Source: Thermoplasmatota archaeon
Lineage (GTDB): Archaea; Thermoplasmatota; Thermoplasmata; UBA10834
DNA: 21,606 bases
Assembly: GCA_022848805.1 (NCBI GenBank)
Contig: JAJISI010000004.1
Location: forward strand, 1-21,606
Reading direction: 5' to 3'
This document shows, in pieces, positions 1 through 6,380 of the stretch. Below the pieces are notes generated by a model, which saw only the letters and a list, made by a program, of their open reading frames with translations, ran no database searches and was not told the DNA's origin. The translations under genes were made by a program, and so were the position numbers. Position 1 is the first letter of the stretch, and the number at the start of each line of letters is the position of its first letter.

Positions 1-429
1 GCCAACTGGATATTGTCCCAACCTTTCGACGCCGTGGCATTGGAGAAGCTCGGGATCCGAAGAGACAAGCGACTCGGGCGGAGCTTCAACAGGAAGCTCG
101 GGGATTGGGCCTTCGGCCAACTCCAGAGGTTCATCGAGTACAAAGCCGAAGGACAGGGCAAAGCCGTCATCTATATCGACGCCCGATATACGAGCCAGAG
201 ATGTTCCAGATGTGGTGACATCCGCAAGAGCAATCGGACAGGGCTCGTCTACCGATGCAAGGCTTGTGCCTTCGAACTCCATGCAGACCTCAATGCCGCA
301 CGTAACATCGCCAGCCTCGGTAAAGCTGAGGCTGGTAGGCTGTCCGTCAACCAGCCGATCGTAGCGAGCTCTGTTTCCGAACATTCGGTTCCACCTCAGT
401 TACAAGCACCGTCCTTAAGGGCGGGGTAG
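1..429 (+). CDS. tnpB: TnpB, RNA-guided nuclease of IS605-type element (C-terminal part)
   Basis: The reading frame is open to the left edge, so the gene starts upstream of the window; an internal TTG at 13 is not a credible start. The visible 142 residues cover the end of the RuvC-like nuclease and the inserted zinc ribbon. The second catalytic acid is in VALEKLGIR. DARYTSQRCSRCG followed by YRCKACAFE gives the four-Cys zinc finger, and HADLNAARNI carries the last catalytic Asp. These are the standard C-terminal TnpB motifs, so the preserved part looks intact. The last residues are encoded inside the element's terminal hairpin. The stop is TAG, the only TAG stop among 24 complete genes here, which fits a gene acquired from elsewhere. 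Confidence 0.9.
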   Translation, partial: ANWILSQPFDAVALEKLGIRRDKRLGRSFNRKLGDWAFGQLQRFIEYKAEGQGKAVIYIDARYTSQRCSRCGDIRKSNRTGLVYRCKACAFELHADLNAARNIASLGKAEAGRLSVNQPIVASSVSEHSVPPQLQAPSLRAG

Positions 430-434
430 TTGAC
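311..434 (+). ncRNA. Putative omegaRNA scaffold overlapping the tnpB 3' end
   Basis: In IS605-family elements the RNA guide for TnpB comes from the 3' end of tnpB and the right end, and its guide is the flanking sequence just beyond the tip. Here two stems are visible: 311-318 with 328-335 (8 bp, perfect), and 409-414 with 419-424 (6 bp with one wobble). An alternative pairing is also possible between GCTGG at 331-335 and CCAGC at 351-355. If the tip is at 434, the guide would begin ACTCTATCTCG at 435, which is antisense to the end of the fmdE-like gene. This is inferred from family biology and the foldable sequence only. Confidence 0.5.
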
Positions 435-837
435 ACTCTATCTCGAACAGCTCCTCGTCATCGAGCGAGTACAGCTTTCTAGCCAGTTCTTCCATGTCCC
501 CGTGTTGTACGGAGGATATCTCTTCCAACTTGTCCTGCCGCAGCGATATCTTGACCCGTCTGCGGTCCTTCTTAGACAGGAATATGGACGCGACCTCGCC
601 ATGGTCGATCAACCCTATCGTGCCCTTCCCTAGGGTGCAACCCGATGAAAGCTGTATGCCGTCGATCACGCACGACCGCGGGGGCTTTCCACCGGTGAGC
701 GCGACCGCCGTCTTCGCGAAGGCATCAGCTCCGAGCAACCTGTTAGCGACTCCGCCCATGCGATATCCCACGACGACGTACGGTCCCAGATGGCCATGGA
801 ACTCCGAGATCCTCCTGAGGGTTTCGTCACTGCTCAT
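415..837 (-). CDS. FmdE-family protein, C-terminus replaced by IS sequence
   Basis: This 140-residue protein belongs to the FmdE family, named for a gene in the molybdenum formylmethanofuran dehydrogenase operon. The family is thought to bind metal, but its role is not firmly known. Family signatures are FHGHLGPYVVVGYRMG near the N-terminus (H14, H16) and CVIDGIQLSSGCTLGKGT (C56, D59, C67). No C-terminal zinc finger is present, unlike longer FmdE proteins. The ATG overlaps the stop of the upstream binding-protein gene (ATGA, 834-837), so the two are probably co-translated. The last codons (Q-L-P-R-P) and the TAA stop read from the IS right end, so the native C-terminus after about Glu133 is lost. 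It may still fold, because the core motifs are intact. Confidence 0.8.
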   Translation of the reverse strand: MSSDETLRRISEFHGHLGPYVVVGYRMGGVANRLLGADAFAKTAVALTGGKPPRSCVIDGIQLSSGCTLGKGTIGLIDHGEVASIFLSKKDRRRVKISLRQDKLEEISSVQHGDMEELARKLYSLDDEELFEIECQLPRP

Positions 838-1847
838 CTTACCTGTCTCCTTGAGATCACTGCGAACAGTGCGAGAATGACGGCCAGAGCGACGGCGATA
901 GACATCAGAACGAGCCTTTGGAACTCGAGGGAAGACACCTCCGATTCCAGCTCGGATATCTCTGTCTGAGTGTCCTCATAGGCGACGGCCGCGTTGATGA
1001 GTTCGTCCACGTTGTACACCATATTGTCAATGTACGGATAATTCCCGGGGACCGCTCCAGGGAAGTTGCTGAGCACGACGTGCTCCTTTCCGAAATCGGC
1101 TGCCAGGTTAGCCCCGAAGTCGACCGTCGATTGCATGTTGTCGACGACCATGGCGACCTCTGGATCGTCGCACTTGTTCGACAGCTCGATGACATCCTCC
1201 GTCGAGAGGCCCTCCGGTGCGCCGTACGAGGCAACGACCTCGAAGCCGAGGCCGGTGAGGAACACCGAATGCCATTCGACCGTAATCACCTTCGTCCCGT
1301 TCAACCCTAGAGCTTCGATCTGCGCTCTTGCCGCTTCGTAAGAAACGGCGATTGCTGCGGAGTAGTTGTCCGCATTCGCTACGAGCGTATCGGCCCATTG
1401 AGGCGAGAACTCGGACAGGCCCTCCGCGATTACGTCCAGGTGCGCTGCCGCCCCACTAGGTATGTTCCATTCTCCCAGGCCCATGCAGGCGATCTGATGG
1501 GCGCCGTCATTGCCTGAAGCATCCAGGAGGTCGGCCAGCCAGGGCTCCCAGCCGAGCGAGACGACGACATCCGCCGACGCGATGGTCACGACATCGCTCG
1601 GAGTCGTATCGAAATGGGATGGGCAGACGCCTGCTGGCATTATGAACTCCACCTCAACGGCGTCCCCGAGTTCTTCGCCAAACAGGTTCGTGGTGAAATC
1701 CGCTAGTGCGGAATTCGTACAGATGACCACGGTCTTTTCGTCTTCCCCACTCGCGACTCCGGATAATGCTAGGCCGAGAAGCGCCAGCACCGAGATGCAG
1801 CAAGCTGCGACCCTCCAATACACAGAACATGTCTTCGCGTCATCCAT
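834..1847 (-). CDS. TroA/ZnuA-like metal-binding protein with C-terminal membrane anchor
   Basis: This 337-residue protein resembles the solute-binding component of zinc/manganese/iron ABC transporters (cluster 9 type). An N-terminal hydrophobic stretch (about 13-33) looks like a signal sequence. Likely metal ligands are H78 in PSHFDTTPSD, H136 in AAHLDVI and H193 in VEWHSVF. A short heptad-like segment (about 295-310) leads into a single membrane helix (about 312-331) and a basic end, so it should be tethered facing outward. I chose ATG 1847 because AAGGTG lies just upstream; an in-frame TTG at 1865 would add six residues. No permease or ATPase gene adjoins it; these may lie beyond the IS insertion. 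The substrate could be Zn, Mn, Fe or another metal. Confidence 0.8.
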   Translation of the reverse strand: MDDAKTCSVYWRVAACCISVLALLGLALSGVASGEDEKTVVICTNSALADFTTNLFGEELGDAVEVEFIMPAGVCPSHFDTTPSDVVTIASADVVVSLGWEPWLADLLDASGNDGAHQIACMGLGEWNIPSGAAAHLDVIAEGLSEFSPQWADTLVANADNYSAAIAVSYEAARAQIEALGLNGTKVITVEWHSVFLTGLGFEVVASYGAPEGLSTEDVIELSNKCDDPEVAMVVDNMQSTVDFGANLAADFGKEHVVLSNFPGAVPGNYPYIDNMVYNVDELINAAVAYEDTQTEISELESEVSSLEFQRLVLMSIAVALAVILALFAVISRRQVR

Positions 1848-1949
1848 TCGTAACACCTTTTCCAATAATCGTAATACCGCAAAAGAGGCGCGCTATTTAG
1901 ACCTTTTGTCAGCGATGTTCGCCAATCATATAATGAAATCGTGGGAAGG

Positions 1950-1976
1950 TTTATCATTATGAATTATAATTCATAA
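1950..1976 (+). promoter_or_regulatory. Leaderless promoter with a 20-bp perfect palindrome (putative operator)
   Basis: A TATA-like TTTATCAT (1950-1957) lies 30 nt before the ATG at 1980, which predicts transcription starting at or next to the start codon. Between them, 1957-1976 is a perfect 20-bp inverted repeat, half-site TTATGAATTA, with no spacer. It lies just where a bound repressor would block transcription start. The adjacent gene encodes a DNA-binding protein, so autoregulation is the simplest guess. The A+T-rich divergent region also serves the minus-strand binding-protein gene; a weak TATA candidate for that side is CTAAATAG around 1893-1900. Confidence 0.7.
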
Positions 1977-1979
1977 CCG

Positions 1980-2306
1980 ATGCCCCGACCACGAAGGTGC
2001 AGGAGAGTATGTTGCGAACCTGGCTACCTGATGTTCAAACCACAGGGAATACCGACGACGGACCTCCACAAGGTCGACCTAGGATTGGACGAGCTTGAAG
2101 CTGTGAGGCTTGCGGATGTACTCGACCTGCCCCAGATTGAAGCCGCCGTCCAGATGGACGTCTCTCAACCAACCTACAACCGCATCCTAAAATCCGCCCG
2201 TGAGAAGGTCGCCAAAGCCATCGTGGAGGGCTGCGCCCTCAGGATCCAGAAGGGGGAGCAGAATGAGGCGATAAAGATATCCTCGGAGAGGAGCGTTGGC
2301 CAATGA
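1980..2306 (+). CDS. DUF134-family DNA-binding regulator
   Basis: This 108-residue protein matches the DUF134 family of small predicted DNA-binding proteins. It opens with the family's basic MPRPRRCRRV segment, followed by MFKPQGIP and LDELEAVRLAD. A sigma-region-4-like helix-turn-helix spans about residues 50-78 (IEAAVQMDVSQPTYNRIL). The family is commonly found beside NifX-like and Mrp-type genes, as it is here, which suggests control of that cluster. The ATG has no leader room after the predicted promoter, so the message is likely leaderless. Cys7, Cys11 and Cys12 could make it metal- or redox-sensitive; that is inference. Confidence 0.85.
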   Translation: MPRPRRCRRVCCEPGYLMFKPQGIPTTDLHKVDLGLDELEAVRLADVLDLPQIEAAVQMDVSQPTYNRILKSAREKVAKAIVEGCALRIQKGEQNEAIKISSERSVGQ

Positions 2307-2337
2307 AAAGGAGGAGTAGGAACTGAGACTGGCAACG

Positions 2338-2955
2338 TTGTTGCTTCGGATCCCTGATAACTGGATCGGTAACCTGTCGAGCAGCTCGGACGTCACCGTC
2401 AAGGTTCTCAAATGCGCCCCGAAGAACACGAAGGGCGGCCAGAGCCTCATAAGGATCGGAGGGTCCGAGGACGTCAGCGAGGAGGTCATCACCAACGCCA
2501 TACAGTCCGCAGACTCGGAGAACTCGGTCCGCTTCTCGAAGAACGGTTCTGGCAGGTTCATCGCCACTGTCGACATGCACTCATGCCACGCGTGCAGGAT
2601 CATAGGCGATTCGGATTGTTTGCTGGACTCAGCTGTATCGCGTCCGGACGGAGGCATACAATGGAACGTTATCGCTCCCAACGGCGGCGCCCTGACAAAA
2701 CTCGTCGATGACATGAAGAGAGTCGGCGCGAGTGTCCTGGTCGAGAAAGTCACGGTCCTGAGGACCGCGCGGGAACTGACTATCGAACAAGAGGGAGCGC
2801 TTCAGACTGCCTTCGATCTCGGCTACTTCGACATACCCAAGAAGATCAAGCTGGATGACCTGGCGAAACGTTTGAACATATCGAAGGCCACGCTCGATGT
2901 CGTGCTCAGGAGGGCACAACGGAAGGTTGTCGCAAGTCACATAGGCGACTTCTGA
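2338..2955 (+). CDS. HTH-10 (bacterio-opsin-activator type) transcriptional regulator with His/Cys cluster
   Basis: The C-terminus (about 147-202) is an HTH-10 domain as in archaeal Bat-type regulators: LTIEQEGALQTAFDLGYFDIP, then LAKRLNISKATLDVVLRRAQRK. The N-terminal about 140 residues are a sensor region without a clear match. It contains MHSCHACRII...C (H81, C83, H84, C86, C94), which could bind a metal or cluster. The start is uncertain. TTG 2338 is the first standard start; the frame extends back in-frame to a CTG at 2323 that sits 8 nt after GGAGG (2310-2314) and would give an N-terminus LRLATLLLRIPDNW, more like relatives. It lies 31 nt after DUF134 and is probably co-transcribed. Confidence 0.8.
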   Translation: MLLRIPDNWIGNLSSSSDVTVKVLKCAPKNTKGGQSLIRIGGSEDVSEEVITNAIQSADSENSVRFSKNGSGRFIATVDMHSCHACRIIGDSDCLLDSAVSRPDGGIQWNVIAPNGGALTKLVDDMKRVGASVLVEKVTVLRTARELTIEQEGALQTAFDLGYFDIPKKIKLDDLAKRLNISKATLDVVLRRAQRKVVASHIGDF

Positions 2956-2997
2956 TGTTCATCCTGTTGACCGAGAATCCCGGATGGTGTTACGGTA

Positions 2998-3606
2998 ATG
3001 AAGGCTGATTGTGGACATTGTGAGAACAAGGAATGTTACGAGGGCAAGGACTGTTACGCGCTCGCGGACGATGTGAGGAAAGAATACACGCCCAGGGAAC
3101 TCGATTCGATGCGCGTGTCCGGCGAGATAGAGGCAGAACACTACATGAAGCTCACAAGGATCGAAGAGCTCGCGCTGTACGCCTCGAAGATGGGGTTGAA
3201 GAGGATCGGCATCGCGTTCTGCGTCGGCCTGTCCAGCGAGGCGCGCACGGTGGCGGATGTGCTGCAGAAGAAGGGGCTCGAAGTGCATTCCGCGTGCTGC
3301 AAAGTCTGCGGCATAGACAAGACGGGAGTGGGCGTCGTCAAGATGCACGGTGACGGAGCGGAGGCCGTATGCAACCCCGTCGGGCAGGCGCTATGCCTCG
3401 AGAGGTGTGGCACGGAGCTAAACGTCATCGTGGGCCTCTGCGTCGGTCATGACATGCTGTTCACCAATCGCTCACACGTACCGGTCTCGACCCTGATAGT
3501 GAAGGACAGGGTCCTCTCCCACAATCCCGCTGGAGCGATATACAGCTCGTACTACAGGGAGAAGAAATTCGGCCTGAATCCAGAGCGTTGCAGGCCCGAC
3601 GGCTAA
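2998..3606 (+). CDS. DUF1847-family cysteine-rich putative metal-binding protein
   Basis: This 202-residue protein matches the DUF1847 family, which has no established function. The N-terminus has the family signature C5-x2-C8-x4-C13-x5-C19 (CGHCENKECYEGKDC). Further conserved cysteines occur in IAFCVGLSSEA, SACCKVCGIDK, AVCNPVGQALCLERC and VGLCVGHD. The density of paired Cys suggests metal or Fe-S binding in the cytoplasm; no signal or membrane segment is seen. It sits in the cofactor cluster, 42 nt after the HTH-10 gene. The ATG at 2998 is the first in frame and has only a weak ribosome site. Confidence 0.8.
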   Translation: MKADCGHCENKECYEGKDCYALADDVRKEYTPRELDSMRVSGEIEAEHYMKLTRIEELALYASKMGLKRIGIAFCVGLSSEARTVADVLQKKGLEVHSACCKVCGIDKTGVGVVKMHGDGAEAVCNPVGQALCLERCGTELNVIVGLCVGHDMLFTNRSHVPVSTLIVKDRVLSHNPAGAIYSSYYREKKFGLNPERCRPDG

Positions 3607-3621
3607 CCTGTTCGCCGTCTA

Positions 3622-3633
3622 TGGCTTAAGCCA
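3622..3633. promoter_or_regulatory. 12-bp perfect palindrome in the gap before the DsrE-like gene
   Basis: TGGCTTAAGCCA is a perfect palindrome inside the 58-nt gap 3607-3664. No convincing TATA box adjoins it, so it may be an operator for an internal promoter, an RNA hairpin, or chance. The gap is the second widest inside the cluster after that upstream of the first gene, which makes it a possible break between two transcription units. Confidence 0.3.
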
Positions 3634-3664
3634 GATACGCACACATAGGAGTGAAGGTGTAGAA

Positions 3665-4051
3665 ATGACAGAAGGTATCGACTACTCCAAGAAGACTTTC
3701 TTGGTGGTAGGCACGCACGCCGAAGACGACCGCGAGAGAGCGACGATGACTTTTGCGTGTGCTGGCGCCGCGTCGGCACTAGGCATCAAGACCACGGTCT
3801 TCCTCACAGGCGATGGAGTCAAGCTGGCTCAGAAGGGCTACGCTGAGAAGCTGAAACCGGTCACGGGCATGGCCCCCGTGAAGGAGATGATGGACGCCTT
3901 CGTGAAGAACGGGGGAAGGATCCAGGTCTGCATCCCTTGCCTTGAGTCGCGAGGGATAGACAAGGGACAGTTCGTCGACAACGTGAAGTTCGTCAACCTG
4001 ATGGATTTCACGGCCGAGGCGGTTGAGGCCGACCACGTGTTCACCTGTTGA
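3665..4051 (+). CDS. DsrE/DsrF-like small protein
   Basis: This 128-residue protein has the fold pattern of the DsrE/YchN family, whose members take part in sulfur relay or bind small sulfur species. An N-terminal beta strand KKTFLVVGTH precedes a helix, followed by LGIKTTVFLTGDGVKLA. The family-like motif IQVCIPCLESRGI gives two Cys three apart, and the chain ends in a Cys (VFTC). These cysteines could carry persulfide, which would suit sulfur supply to the neighbouring Fe-S proteins, but that role is inferred from context. A ribosome site (GGAG, then GGTG) precedes the ATG. Confidence 0.8.
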   Translation: MTEGIDYSKKTFLVVGTHAEDDRERATMTFACAGAASALGIKTTVFLTGDGVKLAQKGYAEKLKPVTGMAPVKEMMDAFVKNGGRIQVCIPCLESRGIDKGQFVDNVKFVNLMDFTAEAVEADHVFTC

Positions 4052-4070
4052 CCGGGAAGGAGGGAGACGA

Positions 4071-4919
4071 ATGAATGCATTCACTGGAAAGGAGAAGGTG
4101 CCGTCGAAAGAAGCACCTGGCCCATCAGCGGCGGAGAACCTGAAGAACGTCAAGCACAAGCTGATCGTCATGAGCGGTAAGGGCGGCGTCGGGAAATCGA
4201 CGGTCGCGGTGAACCTCGCGGTCAGTCTAGCCAATAAAGGCAAGGCCGTCGGCATATTGGACGCGGACATGCACGGTCCGAGCGTTCCGAAGCTGCTCGG
4301 GATGTCGAACCTGCCGCTCGCGGTCAATGACAAGGAGCGGATAGAACCGTTCATGGTCGCCCCCTCGCTCAAAGTCATATCGATCGCATTCCTGCTGCGC
4401 GACCCAGACTCGCCAGTCATATGGCGCGGACCTATCAAGATGGGTGCCATCAAGCAGTTCCTCGAGGAGGTCGAGTGGGGCGCGCTCGATTATCTCATCA
4501 TTGACCTTCCACCTGGAACCGGGGACGAGCCGCTCAGCGTCGCGCAGCTAGTACCGGATCCGGACGGAGCGGTGATCGTGACGACACCGCAGGATGTCGC
4601 GCTGATCAGCGTGAGGAAGTCGATCAACTTCGCCAAAGCCGTAGGGCTCAGACCGATAGGGCTGATTGAGAACATGAGCGGTATGAAGTGCCCTCATTGC
4701 GGCAAGGACATCAAGCTGTTCAACGACGGAGGCGCGGAGAGCACGGCGAAGGAGCACGAGATCCCACTGCTGGGAAAGATCCCGCTGAGCGTGAGCATCG
4801 CCAGTAGCGGCGACAGCGGGTCCCCGTTCGTGGCCAAAGACGGGGACGATGATGCCGCGATCTTCGACGCGATCACCGAACGGATAGTGGCGGCGGTCGA
4901 GCAGAAGAAAGAGGCTTGA
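4071..4919 (+). CDS. Mrp/Nbp35-family Fe-S cluster carrier ATPase
   Basis: This 282-residue P-loop ATPase belongs to the ApbC/Mrp/Nbp35 group, which dimerise, bind a 4Fe-4S cluster between subunits and hand it to target proteins. The deviant Walker A GKGGVGKS is at 36-43, ADMHGPSVPKLLG follows, then the Walker B-like region IIDLPPGTGDEPLS. The cluster-binding CPHC is at 207-210. A frame-open upstream ATG (4023) lies within the preceding gene; I prefer ATG 4071 because AAGGAGGG sits just before it. It starts the ATPase and zinc-ribbon part of the cluster, 19 nt after the DsrE-like gene. Confidence 0.92.
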   Translation: MNAFTGKEKVPSKEAPGPSAAENLKNVKHKLIVMSGKGGVGKSTVAVNLAVSLANKGKAVGILDADMHGPSVPKLLGMSNLPLAVNDKERIEPFMVAPSLKVISIAFLLRDPDSPVIWRGPIKMGAIKQFLEEVEWGALDYLIIDLPPGTGDEPLSVAQLVPDPDGAVIVTTPQDVALISVRKSINFAKAVGLRPIGLIENMSGMKCPHCGKDIKLFNDGGAESTAKEHEIPLLGKIPLSVSIASSGDSGSPFVAKDGDDDAAIFDAITERIVAAVEQKKEA

Positions 4920-4933
4920 GAGGAGACGAAAAA

Positions 4934-5158
4934 ATGAGACAACCCAGGAAGTTCGAGTGCATGTCCTGCTCACACGCCTGGGACGAGCCATACGGGACAG
5001 GGAGACCGATCGCCTGTCCGTCGTGTGGCAACAAGAGCATTCGCAGGGCAGACGAGGACAAAGGCCCACGAAGGGTTTGCGGGGGACGCCGCAACCCCAG
5101 GGGACCATCCTCAAACGGAAGAGGTCGAGAGGGATATGGCAAAGGACCGAGAGAATAA
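4934..5158 (+). CDS. Small zinc-ribbon protein with Arg/Gly-rich tail
   Basis: This 74-residue protein has two CxxC knuckles (C9-C12 and C28-C31) 15 residues apart, forming a zinc ribbon or rubredoxin-like site. After residue 44 the chain becomes a low-complexity basic tail rich in Arg, Gly and Pro. I chose ATG 4934 because GAGGAG lies about 8 nt upstream; an earlier ATG at 4916 overlaps the Mrp gene. It is followed by another zinc ribbon whose start lies inside this gene's 3' end. No function is known; small ribbons like this are common beside Mrp/NifX genes. Confidence 0.75.
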   Translation: MRQPRKFECMSCSHAWDEPYGTGRPIACPSCGNKSIRRADEDKGPRRVCGGRRNPRGPSSNGRGREGYGKGPRE

Positions 5159-5312
5159 GGGTGATGAGCAGGAGCTGGAGTTCGGCTCGAAGACCTGCAA
5201 GTGTCCGAAGTGCGGCATTGTCGTCCCGCACATGGAGCGGGGTAAACCTTGCAGCTCGCGTGCATGCCCGAAATGTGGCTCAATGATGAAGGGCGAGCAG
5301 TGCCAAGAGTGA
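5136..5312 (+). CDS. Small four- to six-cysteine zinc-ribbon protein
   Basis: This 58-residue protein contains CKCPKCG (C21, C23, C26) and C39-x4-C44-P-K-C47, a pattern of CPxCG knuckles about 20 residues apart, plus C56 near the end. It should bind one zinc or an iron as a rubredoxin-like site. The ATG at 5136 has GAGAGGG upstream and overlaps the previous gene by 23 nt in another frame, which suggests coupled translation. The open frame extends further upstream (to 5025), but that part is a shadow of the neighbour. Function unknown. Confidence 0.75.
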   Translation: MAKDRENKGDEQELEFGSKTCKCPKCGIVVPHMERGKPCSSRACPKCGSMMKGEQCQE

Positions 5313-5329
5313 TATTGGAGGGATCGCAA

Positions 5330-5746
5330 ATGGATGAGAAAACAGATTCAGGAGAGGGAACGATAATCGCCGTCACATCTACCGGACAGGAGATGGACTC
5401 GCCGATGGATTCGCGGTTCGGCAGGTGCACCTACTTCGCAATCGTCGACGCCTCGGGGAACATGAAGCCGGCGGCCAACGGAGCGCAAGCCCTCGGGAAC
5501 GGCGCTGGCATCGAGGCCGCGAAACAGGTCTCAGACTTGAAAGTCGGAACCGTGATAACCGGGAATGTCGGACCGAATGCTTTCCGTGTGCTAGCTGCGG
5601 CAGGCATCAAGGTGTTCGTCGGAGGCAGCGGCACGGTACGCGAGGCTTTGGAGAAGTACAAACAGGGCTCGCTGACTCAGGCCTCCGCCTCAACCTCCCC
5701 AAGCCATCACGGCATGGGCGGAGGGCGTCGGGGAAGCGGACAATGA
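5330..5746 (+). CDS. NifX/NifY-like (dinitrogenase Fe-Mo cofactor family) protein 1
   Basis: This 138-residue protein belongs to the NifX/NifB-C-terminal family, whose members bind iron-molybdenum cofactor or its precursors. Typical features are SPMDSRFGRCTYFAIVD (about 24-40), a conserved GNVGPNAFRVLAAAGIKVF and GGSGTVREALEKYKQG. After about residue 118 comes a non-conserved Ser/Gly/His tail (SPSHHGMGGG) that could weakly bind metal. GGAGGG lies before the ATG at 5330; upstream in-frame codons belong to the preceding gene. The stop overlaps the next start (ATGA). Confidence 0.88.
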   Translation: MDEKTDSGEGTIIAVTSTGQEMDSPMDSRFGRCTYFAIVDASGNMKPAANGAQALGNGAGIEAAKQVSDLKVGTVITGNVGPNAFRVLAAAGIKVFVGGSGTVREALEKYKQGSLTQASASTSPSHHGMGGGRRGSGQ

Positions 5747-6213
5747 CCGAGGACGGTGGAGAGTCATCGGAACTGGACCGCATCGTCCAGAACATAGTAA
5801 GCGTCCTCGAATCCGAGGATTCGAAGATATATTCGGAAGAGGTCATCGCGGAGTTCAGAGACCCGGCAAACGTGGGGTCGGTCGCCGACGCCGATGGCGT
5901 GGGCATCGCCGATGGGCTGTGCAACGACACCATGGAGATCACGTTGAAGTTCGACGGGGACAGGATCGCCAGGTGCATGTTCTTCACAGACGGATGTGGA
6001 GCGACGGTAGCGTGCGGCAGTAAGCTGACCAAGATCGCCATCGGAAAGACCGTGGAGGAGGCCCTCGAGATAGAACCCGAGTACCTTGCCGGTCTGCTGG
6101 GAGGACTTCCAGACGATCACAAACACTGTACCAGCCTTGCCGTGATAGCCCTGAAGAACGCCCTCAGGAACTACGTGAAACGCCGCAAGGAGAAGGAAGG
6201 CGGAGAACCATGA
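5743..6213 (+). CDS. NifU/IscU-like Fe-S scaffold protein
   Basis: This 156-residue protein aligns by motif with the IscU/NifU N-terminal scaffold, on which 2Fe-2S and 4Fe-4S clusters are built. YSEEVIAEFRDPANVG (30-45) matches the family N-terminal signature. The three scaffold cysteines are present: C60 in GLCND, C85 in DGCGA and C129 in HKHC, with the conserved Asp62 beside the first. The ATG at 5743 overlaps the previous stop; the frame is open further upstream, but that part is a shadow. No cysteine desulfurase is encoded nearby, so sulfur must come from elsewhere, perhaps via the DsrE-like protein. Confidence 0.88.
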   Translation: MTEDGGESSELDRIVQNIVSVLESEDSKIYSEEVIAEFRDPANVGSVADADGVGIADGLCNDTMEITLKFDGDRIARCMFFTDGCGATVACGSKLTKIAIGKTVEEALEIEPEYLAGLLGGLPDDHKHCTSLAVIALKNALRNYVKRRKEKEGGEP

Positions 6214-6380
6214 GACTCCTGCGATTCAGATGCTCCGACTGCGGCCTCGAGATGGTGCTCGAGGAGCGTCCGGACAAATGCTTCTCCTGCGGCTCGACCA
6301 GCATAGCAAGGGAAGGATGGAGATTGAGAGCCAGAACAAAGAATGATTCACAGAATAAGAAGGAGTGTGGACAGGAATGA
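6210..6380 (+). CDS. Tiny zinc-ribbon protein (56 aa)
   Basis: This short gene lies exactly between the NifU-like and second NifX-like genes and overlaps both by ATGA (start 6210, stop 6378-6380). The protein begins MRLLRFRCSDCGLEMVLEE and has two CxxC knuckles, C8-C11 and C24-C27, 12 residues apart, the usual spacing of a rubredoxin-like zinc ribbon. A basic, Lys/Arg/Asn-rich tail ends with one more Cys (C53). Coding potential is supported by the precise double overlap and intact knuckles. Function unknown. Confidence 0.8.
   Translation: MRLLRFRCSDCGLEMVLEERPDKCFSCGSTSIAREGWRLRARTKNDSQNKKECGQE

Larger units (their letters stand above)
1..434 (+). mobile_element. Right end of an IS200/IS605-type element (partial)
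   Basis: This is the right-hand part of an IS605-like element; the left part lies outside the window. It holds the 3' end of tnpB, then a terminal hairpin: CCGTCC at 409-414, loop TTAA, GGGCGG at 419-424 (one G-T wobble). About ten bases later comes TTGAC at 430-434, which I take as the right tip by analogy with the hairpin-plus-pentanucleotide ends of this family. A second perfect stem, CCAGCCTC (311-318) with GAGGCTGG (328-335), lies inside the coding region. The tnpB 3' end and right end normally double as the omegaRNA scaffold. No TnpA transposase is visible. The exact boundary is inferred, not proven. Confidence 0.8.

Noticed and set aside
430..633. Readthrough of the tnpB TAG as pyrrolysine, extending the protein 67 codons to another TAG
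   Set aside because: The extension is antisense to the fmdE-like gene and has no TnpB character; the stop sits in the element's terminal sequence as expected.
2303..2326. Seven-residue open frame (MKRRSRN) between DUF134 and the HTH-10 gene as a leader peptide
   Set aside because: It consists largely of the ribosome-binding site itself and is likely chance.
2296..2337. Upstream TTG frame with an in-frame TAG (2317) leading into the HTH-10 regulator as a pyrrolysine-containing N-terminus
   Set aside because: The TAG falls next to a good ribosome site and the extra residues have no family support; a start at 2323 or 2338 is simpler.
5425..5742. N-terminal extension of the NifU-like frame
   Set aside because: It overlaps NifX-like 1 in another frame and reads as shadow sequence; the ATG at 5743 overlaps the previous stop in the usual way.
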